From: Diprion similis
Lineage: Eukaryota; Arthropoda; Insecta; Hymenoptera; Diprionidae
DNA length: 64,000 bases
Direction of reading: 5' to 3'
NCBI RefSeq assembly: GCF_021155765.1
Contig: NC_060107.1
Location: 7,984,501 to 8,048,500 of the forward strand
The notes beneath the pieces were generated by a model. That model made no database searches. It saw only the letters and a program-made list of their open reading frames with translations, and was not told where the DNA came from. The translations under genes and the position numbers were made by a program. Each line of letters opens with the position of its first letter. Position 1 is the first letter of the stretch. Below, one piece after another: positions 13,601 through 27,100 of this stretch.

Positions 13601-16600
13601 TTAAGTATATTACCATTACGCTTTAGACAATATCCCCATGATCTATACGTCTGAATCGCGTCACACCGCGCCTTTTTCAAAGCTGCTACACTCCGAGAAC
13701 CTGGTCTATAACGTTCTATCGAGCCATGGAGAATGGATTGAAGTGGTCCAAACTTTCAGCATTCATATATCCCGCTCGTTCGAGGTCAGAGAAAAAGGTT
13801 CGACGACTGGTACCGCACGTGTTGCAAATGTCTTTCCAGATTTGACCACCCAGTAGTTTCAATGTCTCGTCGTTCGGTGCAATTGTGCGATCTCCAAAGA
13901 TGATCACTTTTCGCAAAATGCATCTTATTTCGCTGCTCTAGTGTAAAGTTACAAACGACCGATGCAATGCCGATGTAGCACTGTAAAGATGAAATTGTCC
14001 AACTATAAAAGTATCTAATCGATCCAGGACTAACGATAAAAGACGCGGCGAAGATTCCCACCGTCGAAATCGAACCGATTCGAGTCAATTAATACCGATC
14101 TTCGATCTGACTGCATGACGGCAGTCGATGTTGAGGTTGGTCAATTTACCAGTAATAAATGACCGAGTCGAAGCGTGGAAAGGATGTTTTCGTACCTCAC
14201 TTCTGGGTTTGAAAAATGTTTTATTACTGTAGTTTCGACGAGATGAGTCGACCGACGTTGTGATTGTGCGATTTACACGAAATTCAAACGGTACCATGAA
14301 TAGCATAATAATAGCCGCGCAGATCGTTCGGCTGTATAATCGTTCTTTGACGGACAGGAGATAGCTGCAGGTACCGTTTATGCCTGTCTCCGTGACGACG
14401 ACGAAGCCGATGCTGGACTTTGTCGATCCGAAAATTCCGTTAACCGATCAAGTTTCTCACGCACAATTCATTTGAACGAAGAACACGAGGAAACACAGAG
14501 CGCTTTGTGTATTGAATTACCGCCAGAGCGATTAGGATCATGCTCAACGATCGTAGCTATCATAGAAATATTCTCGGCGATCCTATTTTCTTTCTATACT
14601 AGGGATATTTTGGTATATACTATAACGTCTGCGCAAATATCGCTCCGACTATGAGCCAAGTCGAGACTCTAGTTTCCATTGACTTCTCCTGGAATTAGAA
14701 ACTGGTAGCCACGTCGTATCCTGCATTCAACAATCTGAATTCCTTACGCGACGTGGAATTTCTCGATGCCTGAGGATATACCTGCAGCAAAACGGGGGAT
14801 CTCGGCTTCTGAAGGCCCGGACAAAATCAGGTCCCATCATCATACGTGCTCTTCTTCAGAAGTATGCAGGTATTATATACGTTGCGTCGCGGGAGTTTTG
14901 AATAATCGTAGGGATTACTTTAATAAGCGAGGGGTCGAGAGGCCTAAGACATTGAGGCACGCGTAGCCCGCGGGTCCTAAGGACCAAAAGGATACCCTAG
15001 ACCGAATTACCAACGCCCTTTTCTCCTCGAAGGAATCTGCGAGGAAGGATAGCATGGATATGTAACTCCTAAAGATACGAGGCCAGGAAAGAAATCGTCT
15101 GTTTACTTTTAAGATAAGTAAATAGAAGAGTAAAAAAGAGATTAATTATCGGCTAATTATAGTTGAAGCCATGCAAGAACGTATAACGTCACGTTTGTAA
15201 AATTCGTGACTCACAGTCTTCGAGTCACTGCACTCTGAGCATGCGTTAAGGCTCTTTAGCGACTAAAATGAGAGGCAGAGAGAAGAAGAAAAACAAGATG
15301 ATGAAGGACAGGTCTGCGAGTAATTCTATCCTGAAAAAAATCACGAGAACGAACAAAATGGGGCAATTGAAATTCGAGAAGACAGCGTCTTTCCGATACT
15401 GGATTGCGTATCCACTTTCCACCGAAACCAATCGACGTGCAGTCCTCCAGAGTACACGAAATCCAGAATTCAACGTTCCTTCGTTTTCTCTTTAGCTCGT
15501 TACGTTTTATTTCACATGTTGATTATTATTCGATTGCTTCTAACGGGACAAGATCACGATCGTTCCAGTTTTTGCGGGTAACGTATTGAAGCCCCGCTTC
15601 TTACGCTTAAGAAAAAATTGGGGGGGATACCTTCCGTGAAGTTAATTTACTGTATAAAAAAAAAAAAAATTAAAACTGCAAAGTAAAGATTATTTCGTCC
15701 CTCAAATGTGACACGCAATATATTGTATAAGTAAAGAACGTAGATGACCCCTGGACTCGAGGCTCGGTCAGAGGTTAATGGACCATTCTTGCGAATCATT
15801 TCTGTCATTGTCCTGAGCGCGGGTACCTATATATATATATGTATAGACGTATAGCTATAGTCTATACGTAAATTATTAACCAGCCGACCTGAATTTGCAT
15901 TAGTGTCCGAACGTACAGACGTATAATGTACATAAGTGAGTCTCCATTCTACGGGCAACAGAGAATAGATGATGCTGGAGTGATTTCGAGAGAGACAAAC
16001 GTACGAGGCGCGTGCGGGGCGAACTCAATTTGCTCCGATTAACTAGCGCTCGCTTCTCGGTCAATATATGACCGTAGGTATTTACGTGCAGCATGTATGT
16101 ACGTAGGAATAGAATATCAGACTCTCCCTAATGAATGTTGTATCAAATTACATAGCAGTGAGCAAATTTACAATCATTTTTTTGATTTGAAAAGCAGTTG
16201 ATCGTGAAAAGATTAAGACTTGGTTCTAAATTTTGTAATCAAGTTTGACAGACAGTTAAGGACGGTCCCGAACTTGGTGCATGTGTAAGTTATTTCACTC
16301 ACAGAGTATAACAATGCCTCTTGAAAAAAAAATGGTATAGAGGTTAGTTTTTGTCGTATTATACATGTACAAGGAGTGGCAGTGTTACGATAAATTATCA
16401 CTGCGACGAGCAGGCAAGTCCTGAGTTATGGCTTTGGAGCACCGTAGTAAAATCGCAGTTTTTGCTCGTCGCTCGCTTACTCGGCTTACAATTAGTTTAC
16501 TTGAGATGTATTATACTTTCGCGAAATTTGGAATTGCGGCATTATTCACGTCTGTATACATACTCCAAGTATTCCCCCTTTGTGGTGAAGATGAAAGGGT

Positions 16601-17098
16601 TGCGCAATCGTTTTTTGTCTATAATCATATTTTGATCCTTTCATTCGGCACATGTTGAGCGCAATAAGGCGTTCGGACACCCTGTAATATATGTAATTGT
16701 GCGTTTACGTCTGATGGCTGATGTGTCTCTGCGTACATTACATACGTCTACTCTTCTTCGCGTCTTCTTCTTTTTCTTCTTTGCCCAATGACGTCACCCG
16801 TCTTTGGGTCAAGTGGGCTTAATTGAAGCGACTGTACAACGAATTATTAAAGCAAATCTTGTAAGTTTCCTTAATTATTTTCAAAGGTCTAAATAACACA
16901 CGCGTGACAAAAAACATTCAAACATCTTCATACTCTGTTTGAATATATGGATATTATGGATGTTCCTATTATTTCAACTTTGGACAGTATAAGTAAGAGA
17001 ATGAAGTAACGATTGTCACGATATAATCAAGATTTTATTTTCACAGAAAAAAATGTCTGGTGAGTATGCTGACCGAAATGATAGGCAAGAAATCATAG
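10619..17098 (+). CDS. EFCAB10: EF-hand domain-containing protein 10-like (EFCAB10)
   Basis: The model joins 10619-10809, 12919-13083 and 17047-17098 (408 nt, 135 aa); both introns are phase 2. Residues about 3-50 (QAQFYLNEKKIFELFNFLI, then DPIEYLYDLLDK) match the DPY-30/RIIa-like dimerisation segment at the start of EFCAB10. Residues about 65-118 (HVESMFQSLDPGGLGSISLD, QYKAGMTTLGIG) match its single degenerate EF-hand. The loop DPGGLGSISLDQY lacks several canonical calcium ligands, so calcium binding is doubtful. The 52-nt last exon adds KKCLVSMLTEMIGKKS, aligning with the short helical tail of vertebrate EFCAB10, which is about 130 aa. The family is linked to cilia and sperm flagella. An acceptor at 10615 and an in-frame CGT before the ATG show an upstream exon, either non-coding or the exon at 2225-2449. 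Exons 1 and 2 are firm; exon 3 is good on phase, consensus and length. Confidence 0.8.
13084..17046 (+). other. Second intron of the EFCAB10-like gene
   Basis: About 4 kb runs between the donor AGCGTAAGT and the acceptor TTTTCACAG. It holds a run of 19 C residues (13225-13243) and scattered open frames on both strands with no recognisable product. Between 13.7 and 14.3 kb several overlapping minus-strand frames are open, possibly an eroded element or pseudogene, but I could not identify it. Confidence 0.6.
13225..13243. repeat. Poly-C tract
   Basis: Nineteen consecutive C residues. Other homopolymer C/G tracts lie at 4950-4966, 49497-49509 (as G) and 62780-62799. Confidence 0.95.
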
Positions 17099-17213
17099 AA
17101 GAGGAGACTGATCTACACTTTGTACAAAAATAAGTTTCGAGTAATCGTCATATAAGTTGTTTCGTATCCATATGAAATACATATCTACCTGCAGATAAAA
17201 AAATAATCGTGCG

Positions 17214-17219
17214 AATAAA
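17214..17219 (+). terminator. Polyadenylation signal AATAAA for the EFCAB10-like gene
   Basis: AATAAA lies about 115 nt after the predicted stop codon at 17096-17098, which suits a short 3' UTR. It supports 17047-17098 as the terminal exon. Confidence 0.45.
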
Positions 17220-17552
17220 TTTTAGTACAGTATGCGCATAATAAGAGTCTCTTTCTAAATTTCTTGAAGTAACGATAGAAAAAAAAAACAACAATAAAAA
17301 AAAAGAAAAGAAAAAAACAACCAGAATAACGATATACGAGTACGTAGGTATATCACCACCACCACCACGTGACTCGGTTGTCAACTGTATAATGTACTTC
17401 CTGCAAGCATTATCTGTAAGGATATTTCTTCCCGTCGTTAATACACTTACTACCCATATACCCACAACGAAAAGAAGAAGTAAGTCCAGTCCAGTCGAGC
17501 ACTGCAGCACTCCAACTTTCTAGCCCCGGACTCTTTCGTTGCAGGTCAATGT

Positions 17553-17600
17553 AGGTATAAGGTATAAGGTATAAGGTATAAGGTATAAGGTATAGGTATA
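17553..17600. repeat. Heptamer tandem repeat (AGGTATA)n
   Basis: Six perfect AGGTATA units (17553-17594) followed by a partial unit. Confidence 0.95.
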
Positions 17601-18519
17601 CGTATACGTGTATAATTTTTAACACCGCATGAAGGAGCCGGCGTTGTCCCGCTGTGCAGCTGGACCAACCAGGCAGAGTTGAAAGTGTGCCCTGCACCGC
17701 CCGCAACAATGGGTGGGAGTAGCCCAGGTACACACAAGTGGACAACCTATACGTATAATATACGTAAGCCTTCGTACGTTACACACCGATCTACGTGCAA
17801 TGACAAGAACCGGGTTGCCCGCTCTCGTACGAGGAATAAAAAGTTGGAAGGAAGTCGTCGATCCGGCGAAAGGCTCAACCTCAAACCCAACGATCAAGGT
17901 AAACCACGCGCGAGACCGGATCGCGATCCCAATTTCTTGGATGCGGATATCGTCACCCCTGATTGTCGTATGATGCAAGATGCGGCGAGATGCCTAATAA
18001 TAATTGGTGACATGTTTTTCGAATCACGGTAAAAATTTTGGCCCATAATTCGACACGGATAATCGTTGATAAGCTGGATGATATTTAGCCTTGCATTCGC
18101 TGCTGCGCGATCAGAGAGCTTGACGTGGGTTGGTAAATTCGGAATGTAAATTACCGGTATCGAGGATATGTATAAGAAGCTGTGGAGCAGGAGTTGGAGC
18201 CTTTAGAAAATAAACGCCGAAGCCTTTCTTGTGCCCTCCGCTGGTTTGATTGTGCTTTTCAAGTATGCACGAGCCGAGACTCGGTTGCCCGAGGTAAATC
18301 TACGCCCATTCTCGGCTCTCTTTCCTCCTCCTCCTCCTCCTTCTCCTCATCCTCCTCCACCTCGCCTCTTCTCTTCTCTTTTGCCGCACGTATGGCATAC
18401 ACGCACACGTGAATGCATTATGCGTGCGCCTCGAAGGCAGACTCTACGGTCTGCCCTGCGTGATACACACGGACAGGTTGCCTCCGGGCAACTTGTTGCT
18501 GCTCTCGCTCCTTTGCTCT

Positions 18520-18554
18520 GGCTGGTTGGCTGGCTGGCTGGCTGGCTGGCTGGC
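18520..18554. repeat. (GGCT)n tetranucleotide repeat
   Basis: About seven consecutive GGCT units with one early GGTT variant. Confidence 0.9.
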
Positions 18555-20213
18555 CTGCTTGCTAGCCCTCGATACCTCCTCCCTCGCTCTTCGCTGGTGT
18601 GGGAGGCTGATCTACGACTAGCGATGGGTTCGAACCTGCGGCCCGATGGTAATAATCAAGCCTAACTGTGGAGGATAGAGGTAAGAAGAAGTATCTCATG
18701 TTGGTTTTCAACCGAAAAAGTGGTTCAACAAGTCTTCAGAATGGCGCTAATAAGCAATCAGGGTTTAATCTGATTGACGCTCTTTTTCAATTGTGAAAGT
18801 TTTGCTACAACAACGCCATCTTAATTTTATGGACACTTGCTGCACACGGATATAGTCCTCCTTCCCTATATCCTCCATAAACCCAACAAGAGTTCCGAAC
18901 GATTCAACGATTCCATGTTTCAGTATGTTCTTTTAGAAGACCATAACTTGGAAAAAGTTTGTTCCTTGAGAATGCAGATGATCACCACAAACCATTCTCG
19001 TGATACGTAATGTTCGTTTGCGCCGAAATTCTCTACAGAATTAGTATTTATCAAGCGAAGACTTTCAATTTCGAAAATTCATGATCAAAGTAAGCTCTTT
19101 CTTTTAAATACGATATTTTTTGGCAGTGGAATGCTATCAAAAGTGTCACTATACTTCAAGACTGCACAATAGATCGATGAAACATGATCCGCAAAAGATT
19201 TGGAAAAAAGGTATTCTCGCATCATAAAAATTTCAACAATTCTCAAGCTTGTAGAAAAATTTTCACACCATTCTGCATCCTGCATATCCAGTTGAGAAAA
19301 AATCCTCTTTCAATTCGAATTTTCCGAACCTTAAGTACAAGTTATGCGTACATTCGTACCCGTCACTGCGGCACGTGTGTCGCGTGTGTGCGTGTGTCAG
19401 ACACGGTAGATGGCGTGTGTACAGCACCACGTTCAAGTGCCCCCTCGAGTCCTCCTCGTCCCTCGTCTCGTTTTTGAGCCCCCACCAAAAGATCTGAGAG
19501 ACGAACGAAGGGGGCAGAAGCAGGCTGTAGAACGAGGCAGTCGTTGTCGGTGGTTTCAGCGACAGTTCCCGCTCGACTTTCAAACAGGGATAGTCATGTC
19601 GACGGAAGACGACCTCAAGTCTTCTCCTCTGCACGGTTTCTCAATTCCAAGCAAATCAAAGGACAATAACATCGTTGAAGTGAACTCGTTGTTTCTTTTC
19701 TTTCTACGTAAAGAGTTATAGACTAAAAAGACGGTAGCCACTGAAAAAGTTGTCTGACATTCTTGTTTTAAAAAAGACACAACAAGAAGAAAAAAAATAA
19801 TACAAAGAGAAAAATCACACTTTGCCGGTGTAACGTTGCTTTTTTCTGTACACTTGCAAGTGTGTCTCGGTATAATAATGCCAACTAAAGTATGAAAAAG
19901 AAAATGCGGATATAATAGGAATAAAATTGTGCCTGAGGTGAATTTCCCTAAAATTTTCACCGACGACGACGACGACTGTTCGTTCTCCACCCGTAAATCC
20001 AGGATCAGTATCAACGTGTATTGTGTTTTACGGTTCGGATTTTTATACCCGCCTTGTTCGAGGAGGTTGACACAGCGAATGTGCTTATCTTCGTATAAAA
20101 GGATTAGATTTACGATTAGAATGGATTAGAAGGACACTGTGTGCTACACATGACGATACAAGTACAGAAAAACGCTGACTGAGTATACAGGGAAACAAAG
20201 CTGATCGGCGCCT

Positions 20214-20256
20214 TATAAAGCGTAAGAGAAAAGCTTTGCTTCGGTGTCATTTCAGT
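20214..20256 (+). promoter_or_regulatory. Possible TATA box and initiator of the meteorin gene
   Basis: TATAAA at 20214-20219 is followed by an arthropod-type initiator TCAGT at 20252-20256. The spacing of about 40 nt is longer than the usual 30, so only one of the two may be used. The 5' UTR implied is about 440 nt. Confidence 0.3.
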
Positions 20257-20693
20257 GTTTGATTGTGATTTCACGGATCAAGCGTCGTGGTACGGTGCTA
20301 ACATTGATCACACGAACGATAGATTCCAATCTCGTTTCGAGTAATACTCGACATTCGGAAAACCAGAAGAAGCACAACGCTGAAGCTGAGGAACTATTAA
20401 ATAGAAAGTAGATACTCCGATTTTAATTATTGATAACAAACTACGAATGATCATCAATGAACTGCGAATAGTGTGACATTACGGAAGTTTGCCGAAGTGC
20501 GTCAAGTGTGGAATATCCCGATGGTGTGATTCATAAAAGAAAGGGAGTAATAATAATCGCTCAACGAGAATATTACTCACGTCCAAGTTCATCCTCATAC
20601 ATGTCGGAAGCTCGATTATTAGGACAATTAATAAAGGACAGTGGCGAAGTTGGTGAAGAATATTTTTAAGAGGAGGCGAAAGTTCGGCGAAAG

Positions 20694-23611
20694 ATGATAA
20701 GGTCCGAGCCAAGGTGGCCATCTTACGCCTTCGTATTCGCTGCTGCTGGATTTTTGTTACTTCATTTTCGTCAAACAGCGGTCAATGCAGCTCCAGCCGC
20801 GACACATTCGCACCCTGCAGCTGCTCCTCCCGCTGACCAATGCGACTGGATCGGAAGGTCAGTTTTTTTCATTTTGACTAATGCTATATATGCAGGTGCT
20901 CTTGAACTACAATCGTTGAAAATAGAAAAAATAGTTACATTATTTTTATTACTAGCTCGCGGTTGATTCGTTTATAAGAACTTTCCATTACTAACAGTAA
21001 AAAAAAGTTTCTCTTCAAAACATTGCAAGTACAGAAGGGAAAAACCTATTTTGCTTCGCTGTGAGGAAATCGTTTCAAACCAAAGAATTCGAAAAATTCA
21101 ATGGTGGTTCGCAACACGCGTTAGAAACATAACAAATTTCGAAACAGGTTTAAATATTATGAAATTCACAATATTTAACCGTCAATCATGCGTAATGGAG
21201 TTTGTAAACGTGAGCATAAATTCTTCATTCAATCCTAGAATTTGGTGTTGATTCACGTATCGAGGAAAGAGTATATAACTAACTAGTCTTCTATTCATCT
21301 AATCGTCAATATTTACCCCGACATACAATACGTATCGAATTGTATAAGGCCTAGATGTGTAATGATAATCTGTCTATTTACGCGATCATCGATTATAGAA
21401 TTTAGGAAGATATAATAACAAACCGCGTAAATTTTACGCCCGATTCGGGACTGATACACTCCGCACAACTTCGAGTCTTTAATATAGCCACATCCTGTAT
21501 TTAAATGTCACCTTCTTCGGTCTGTATTTATTCCCAAAGCGCCAAAGTTGTAATATGCATTATACACACATGCGTACGAGTACATATGCATACCTTATGT
21601 GTGTATGTTTGTGTATGTATATATATATAATGATAATGAGAAGTTTCCCTTGTCGCATGAGACGAAACCGGTTCCGTATAAAGCCGTACAACTGGTTATG
21701 TTGTGAAGCAAGATTTTTCTTTCCTACTTATTACAAATCATATACAAGCCACGCGTGAAGTAAATTATACTACATATTCACACACATATATATATGTATA
21801 TGCCTACATCTATAGACGTATATAATCGAGTATATAATATATACGAAGGTATATTTATTACATGTATTATACGAATACTCCTACATTTCCTCGCTCTTGG
21901 ATAAATTCATTGGTTTGTTACAGCCGCATTATATAGAAATGAAACATATATTAGAAATAATTCAAGCAATATTTTCCAAATACTTCGACATCCTACGTTA
22001 CAAATGATCATGACGTTTATTCTCCACGTGTTGTCAAAGATATTTTCGAAACAGCACTAAATTCAGTAGACATACAGAGTTTAAGACACTTTCAGTCCCA
22101 AAAGCTGGCACTTATCCAAAGTCTGGTCTATTCGCATTGCAATTACTTAAACGATTGGAAGGGGAGGGGTCGACATACCATATCCGGAGAAGTGTTTTTC
22201 CCCGACAGCCCTAAAACCGGGAAGCAACAGAGATGCTTCTATATCTCGTGTGTTCGACAAGCGATTATCATTTCTTTAAAATTCCGTCGACTTCGTGATT
22301 ACTAACCGTCAAATTTATTTCCAACAGTGGCGGCGGGGGTCGAGGAGTCCGTCCAGTTTACCTGCGGTGTTCGAGAGGCGCGGTGTCCTGGCGCTACCCG
22401 CGAGGAGCGCTTCGAATAGTGTTGCAAGGTGGCGGAGGCCGAAGTTTCCGGGGTTGCGTGAAAGTCTCGGGACCGGCGCGGGTCTACCTCGAGGCGAAGG
22501 GCACCCTAAGGCCTGTCTACAACCCGGGTGACGGCAAGCACGAGGCTTTGCACCGTTGTTTCCATTCCCGAGGACCGGTGGCCGCCCTCTACGTCGAGGC
22601 CGACGAGCCGCCTACCGCCGAACGCACCCTGGTGAAGCTTCAGTACGACCTCGAGTTCTCCCACCTCGTCGAAGACGAGGGCGAGTGCAGACCCTGCTCG
22701 AAGGAGGAACTATCCGAGGCCTATTGCCAGAGCGACCTCGTCGCCAGGGGGACCGTCAGAGCCGTCGAAAGGCGACCCGAAATCGACGCCGCTGAGCTCG
22801 TGCTCAGGGTGACGAAGATGCTACGACGCGTCGACGAACTAGCCGACGTAAGTACGATTGACGATATTTTATTGTTGCTTAGTTTTTTCTTTCTTTCTTT
22901 CTTTCTTTACGTGTAGGTACTGTTTCGGTTTACACAAGGGTGAAATTAGTAACGTTATTGTATGGAAAGAATGGGAGAAAAATCACTATTTTCATAATTT
23001 TACAATGATTCTAAAGGGACCAAGCTTTCGAAATATGCGTGTGTTTTGTTTTATTACATGCGCCGTCCTCTTTGCACAGATGCAATGTAATTGGATTACC
23101 ACATTTGTCTTTAAAATTAGAGACAGCTAAAATAGATGGCAAAGTTTTAGCTTTTTTTTCTCAAAAATTAAAGTAAACCCGGATAAACTACAAATGACAC
23201 AAAAATAATTGGTAACATAAAACTTAAAATAAATACGGCAGTGGATTTGATCCGCAAGTGTTCAGTCGTTATTCACAAATTCGTACAGATACAATATTTT
23301 GGCGATATTGTTGTACTTTGTAATTTTTTCATGCATTTAAATAGACAGTATAATCGTCCTTAAGAACCCGTCGATTAATTTTACGGTTATATTTGTTACA
23401 GGACAACGAAGTGGACACCGGTGACATGCATCGCAAGGAGGTCCGAATACGTGTCCCTAGTTTGTGCGACGCGCGTCACGGTGAGGGAGAATTTGTGATA
23501 ATGGCAAAAAAAAGGCTGAGTGATCTGACCTTGGTTTGTGCACCAAGGCTAGAAGCCTGGGCAGAGGCAGTCAGAGAGCTGCAGTCTGCTCCTTGCGTAT
23601 TGAAGAGCTAA
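20694..23611 (+). CDS. METRN: Meteorin / meteorin-like secreted protein
   Basis: The model joins 20694-20857, 22328-22847 and 23402-23611 (894 nt, 297 aa), with phase 2 and phase 0 introns. Residues about 14-32 (YAFVFAAAGFLLLHF region) are a signal peptide, followed by an Ala/Pro/His-rich linker. The meteorin domain starts at CDWIGSGGGGRGVRPVYLRC and continues with SRGAVSWRYPRGALRIVL, the family's CxxG..W.YP.GALR pattern. It then has ECRPCSKEELSEAYCQSD(LV)ARG, matching the CRPC..EL..A.C.SDFV signature, and ends ...LVCAPRLEAW. The many conserved cysteines and the length fit vertebrate METRN/METRNL (about 290-310 aa). In vertebrates these are secreted factors acting on glia, axons, metabolism and immunity; the insect role is not known to me. 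Exon 2 is GC-rich compared with flanking DNA. The choice between METRN and METRNL cannot be made here. Identity is confident. Confidence 0.93.
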
Positions 23612-24087
23612 TATCCGTTGTATATTTTTAATATACCACACGAATAACTTTGCGAACATGGTGACTTATTGTATAGTTGGTACTATGCCTAATAAGGATA
23701 CCATCAATATAAAAGTTATATATATAATATATATATAATCAGGTAAATCGTGCCTGTAATAATATGTGATCCTTAACCTGCGATTGCGCATATATTTAGC
23801 GATCAGTGATCAGGATTATACAGTTTTGAATTGATAAAGTGATCTACTAATTTTATTTTAAATATAATATGTAAAATGTATTGATGTAAAAAGTATAAGA
23901 GAGTGGAAAAGCGACGATAGAGAAGAAAAAAAAATAGTGTACATAGGTATATATAGATATATGTATGTATGTGTATTGTATATTGGGTTGTACATACTAC
24001 GATTGTACTTTGATGTATTAAGCGATCGATCTCTGAACTGTGATATTATTGTATTATTAGAGGTTTATCAAAAGGAACAGAAAAAAC

Positions 24088-24124
<37 letters not shown>

Positions 24125-27100
24125 AGCCAACGGATAAAGTAAATTTATATCAGTTTTATTTGATGTGTAAAAACAACGAATAAAAAACTAAATTGTTCAA
24201 GCAAAATTTTATGTTCTCTCATTATTATTATTACTGTTGTTATTACTATCATTATTGGTTTAAAAAAAACAAGATCTCATTCGAACTTACCCACATCTCG
24301 AATTTGATGAAGTATCGGCACATACATATTTCATTCTGGTCCATGGTATCCACCATAATGTCTCGAGAAATTCACTTTACTGCGCACTAAGACTGTTTAT
24401 TTTCCGTTCATCATGTATATTCGATATTCCTTGGGCTTATACACGTTACACGGAGATGGAGAGAGAAAAAAAAACGCGCTCGCAGCTATGCACACAAAAT
24501 AATATAATTTAGGCCCATCGAGGACGAAGTTGATTTTTCAAGAAAGTTTAAGCTGTATAAAGGCATGCAATACTAACAAGCCAAATTGAATATTTTTCTC
24601 GGAGACATCGAAGTGATGGGGTAAAAAAAGTTAAAACCGAGGTAAATACGAAGGGCAAAAAATGCGGTTGAAAACGAGAAGAGGACGCGTCTCATCTAAA
24701 TTCCAAGAGGTCGTCACGTAGATACACGGATCGGTTTTATTTACCCCTCGATAAATATCCTGTCTTCCTTTTTTCTTTTTTCTCTTGTCGTTTAACTGCG
24801 AACTCTCAAAGCTCGCGAACACAAGCTTCGTGAATCACGTGCATTGCCTTGTACGGTGAGAAACGCTTTTTGTGCCCTGCCGATCAAACCGCCTTCTCGG
24901 TGACAAACTTGTATATTATACCTAATTCCAAGATCGATTCGATTCCTCGCTTTCGAGTCACGTAGACATTGTTGATTTTATTTGGAATGAAAATTGCACG
25001 ACACAATGAAGAATTCAATCATTACGAATGTCACTTATATTATATGCAGCTTATATTCATATTCACTCTCACGTAACGCATAAACATGAGAGAACTGACT
25101 AGCAAAGAATGCCAGGTCGTCTCGGTGGCTCTTCGCAAACGCATTTACACACGCACACGTTCAGAGACAATGTTTAAGGTAATCACTTCTAGGAAATGTT
25201 CTTTCTGATCGTTGTAAACTAACAACTGGGGCTGCATTTGACCGAGGCGAACATCTCGGCCGCAATTCGCCTGAAACATACCGCAGCGCCATCTCTTAAT
25301 CGTGATGCAAACGTAAGCGTTGGTGATCTGGATGGTAAAGTAGGAAGTTTCTAGACTAGCATTGTGCGATGGTAATAATATGGTGAATTGTCGGTATTTG
25401 ACCAGCTGATTGTGAGATAATTTTATTTGCGACCCGAATGAAAGCATCTCACAAACAGGTTATGTTGTTATATCAAGCTGTTGTAAATAAATCACGTAAC
25501 ACAGAAACGAAATTATTTGATACTTTCGTTACAAATTTGTTTCTAAGAAACTGCGGCAGTTTCAATTTATAACGACGTAACGATAGAAAATTCTAAAACG
25601 AAACTATGGAAATGTGGGCGACTAGAATTTCATGACGTCACTTTCGGCAGCAAATGGCGCACAATTCAAATCACGAATTGATAGACCTCGTATTTTTTGC
25701 AAATGAGAAATTGAAACATTGACAAGAAAAAAAATATAAGTTACTGGAATCACATGAGTTGGAATTTTCCGATGTTCATATATAACTGTACAGAACTTAT
25801 GCGCGAGTATAATTGATCACATTTTGTTCAACAAATATATATAACACTTTATTTCGTAACAAATTACATGGAAAACACCAGACTGAAAACACGCACAGGA
25901 AAATCAATTGCATTCACGTATGTCCGTAAAAAACAACGAATTTATATTGTTCATCAATCATACGTATTTACCTATTACAAGATCTGGCTAAATTATCCAG
26001 ATAAAAATTCACACCTGAAATCTGAATTCCGTAATCATCAACGGACGGTGGCCATACGAATTAATATTATACGTAGAATTATACAAAATTAGCAAAGATA
26101 TATGTGAATATTAGCAGTTTAAGCCCTCAAATTTTTATTTGCAGACTATACCACAAACCCGTTATAAATTACGTAAATCAATCATTCCAAAATAAGGTAC
26201 ATAAAATGGATCCTAGATATACATAAACGGATTTGGAATGTTGAGTTGACTATAGAAGAAAGCAAATTCACAGTACAATCACCTGTAAATTGGTACATGT
26301 AATTATTTTTTTCCAATCAATTCATACCCCAAATGTTTGTGTTTAATAGATGAAATTACGACAGATTTTAATTTCTCATTTTATACTGAGCAAGAACTTG
26401 GATAGCAAATTTAAAAAAAAGGGCGGACCTTGTCGACATCCATTAATTCAATTAGAATAACATTGTAGTTTGTCAACATTCGAATGAGCACCTCATTCCC
26501 ATAAGCAGTATCACTCAAAAGGCAGAGTTAATTTCAAAGTAAGCGAAATAATAAAAGAATGATGATTTCGCAAGGACAAATAGACAAGATGAATTTTATT
26601 CACCACTAAAGGCATCTACATTTGACAGCATTTCTATGAAAGTAAATATTCATCAATAAATTGGAACTCGAGCAGCAGTATCAAGGAAAAAAATGGGGCA
26701 ATAACGTTGAAACAGAAAGAAAGAACTTATCACAAACGGAAATAGCCTAGATATGGAGAATTATCACCACCAGAAAATAATATTCTTTTTATTAGATTGA
26801 CTACGTGAATGGGAATTGGAAGTTAGAAATTCTTGATAGCATGTAACTTCAAACAGAACGATAAGTCGACAAAACAATGATCTGACTGATTCTTTGAATT
26901 CTTTTCGTTCTCTTATTTCATTTTAGATGAGTACAAAAATATTTAAACTTAAATTTTATGTTCGTCATAATACATTGTGTAAAGGTGTGCCGAAAAATAT
27001 ATTAATATATATATATATTTATAAGTAGTATAATAAGACAACCAGAATTGCATTCTGGAATAGTTTCTGCAAAGTCAATTAAATATAGGGTAAATACGTG

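Larger units (their letters stand above)
17099..20693. other. Intergenic region between EFCAB10-like and meteorin genes
   Basis: No supported coding exon is visible. The region contains a heptamer tandem repeat (17553-17600), CTCCTC-rich sequence near 18.3 kb and a tetranucleotide run (18520-18554). The last roughly 500 bases should hold the promoter and 5' UTR of the meteorin gene. Confidence 0.6.

Noticed and set aside
13716..14306. Overlapping minus-strand frames in the EFCAB10 intron (pieces such as YFYSWTISSLQCYIG)
   Set aside because: They hinted at a decayed receptor or transposon gene, but frames shift repeatedly and no motif could be identified.
18629..18645. GGGTTCGAACCTGC as a tRNA T-arm-like box
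   Set aside because: No matching A box, acceptor stem or anticodon arm at the right spacing.
18231..18665. 144-codon + frame
   Set aside because: Runs through CTC and GGCT repeats; low-complexity Pro, Leu and Trp-Leu-Ala-Gly.
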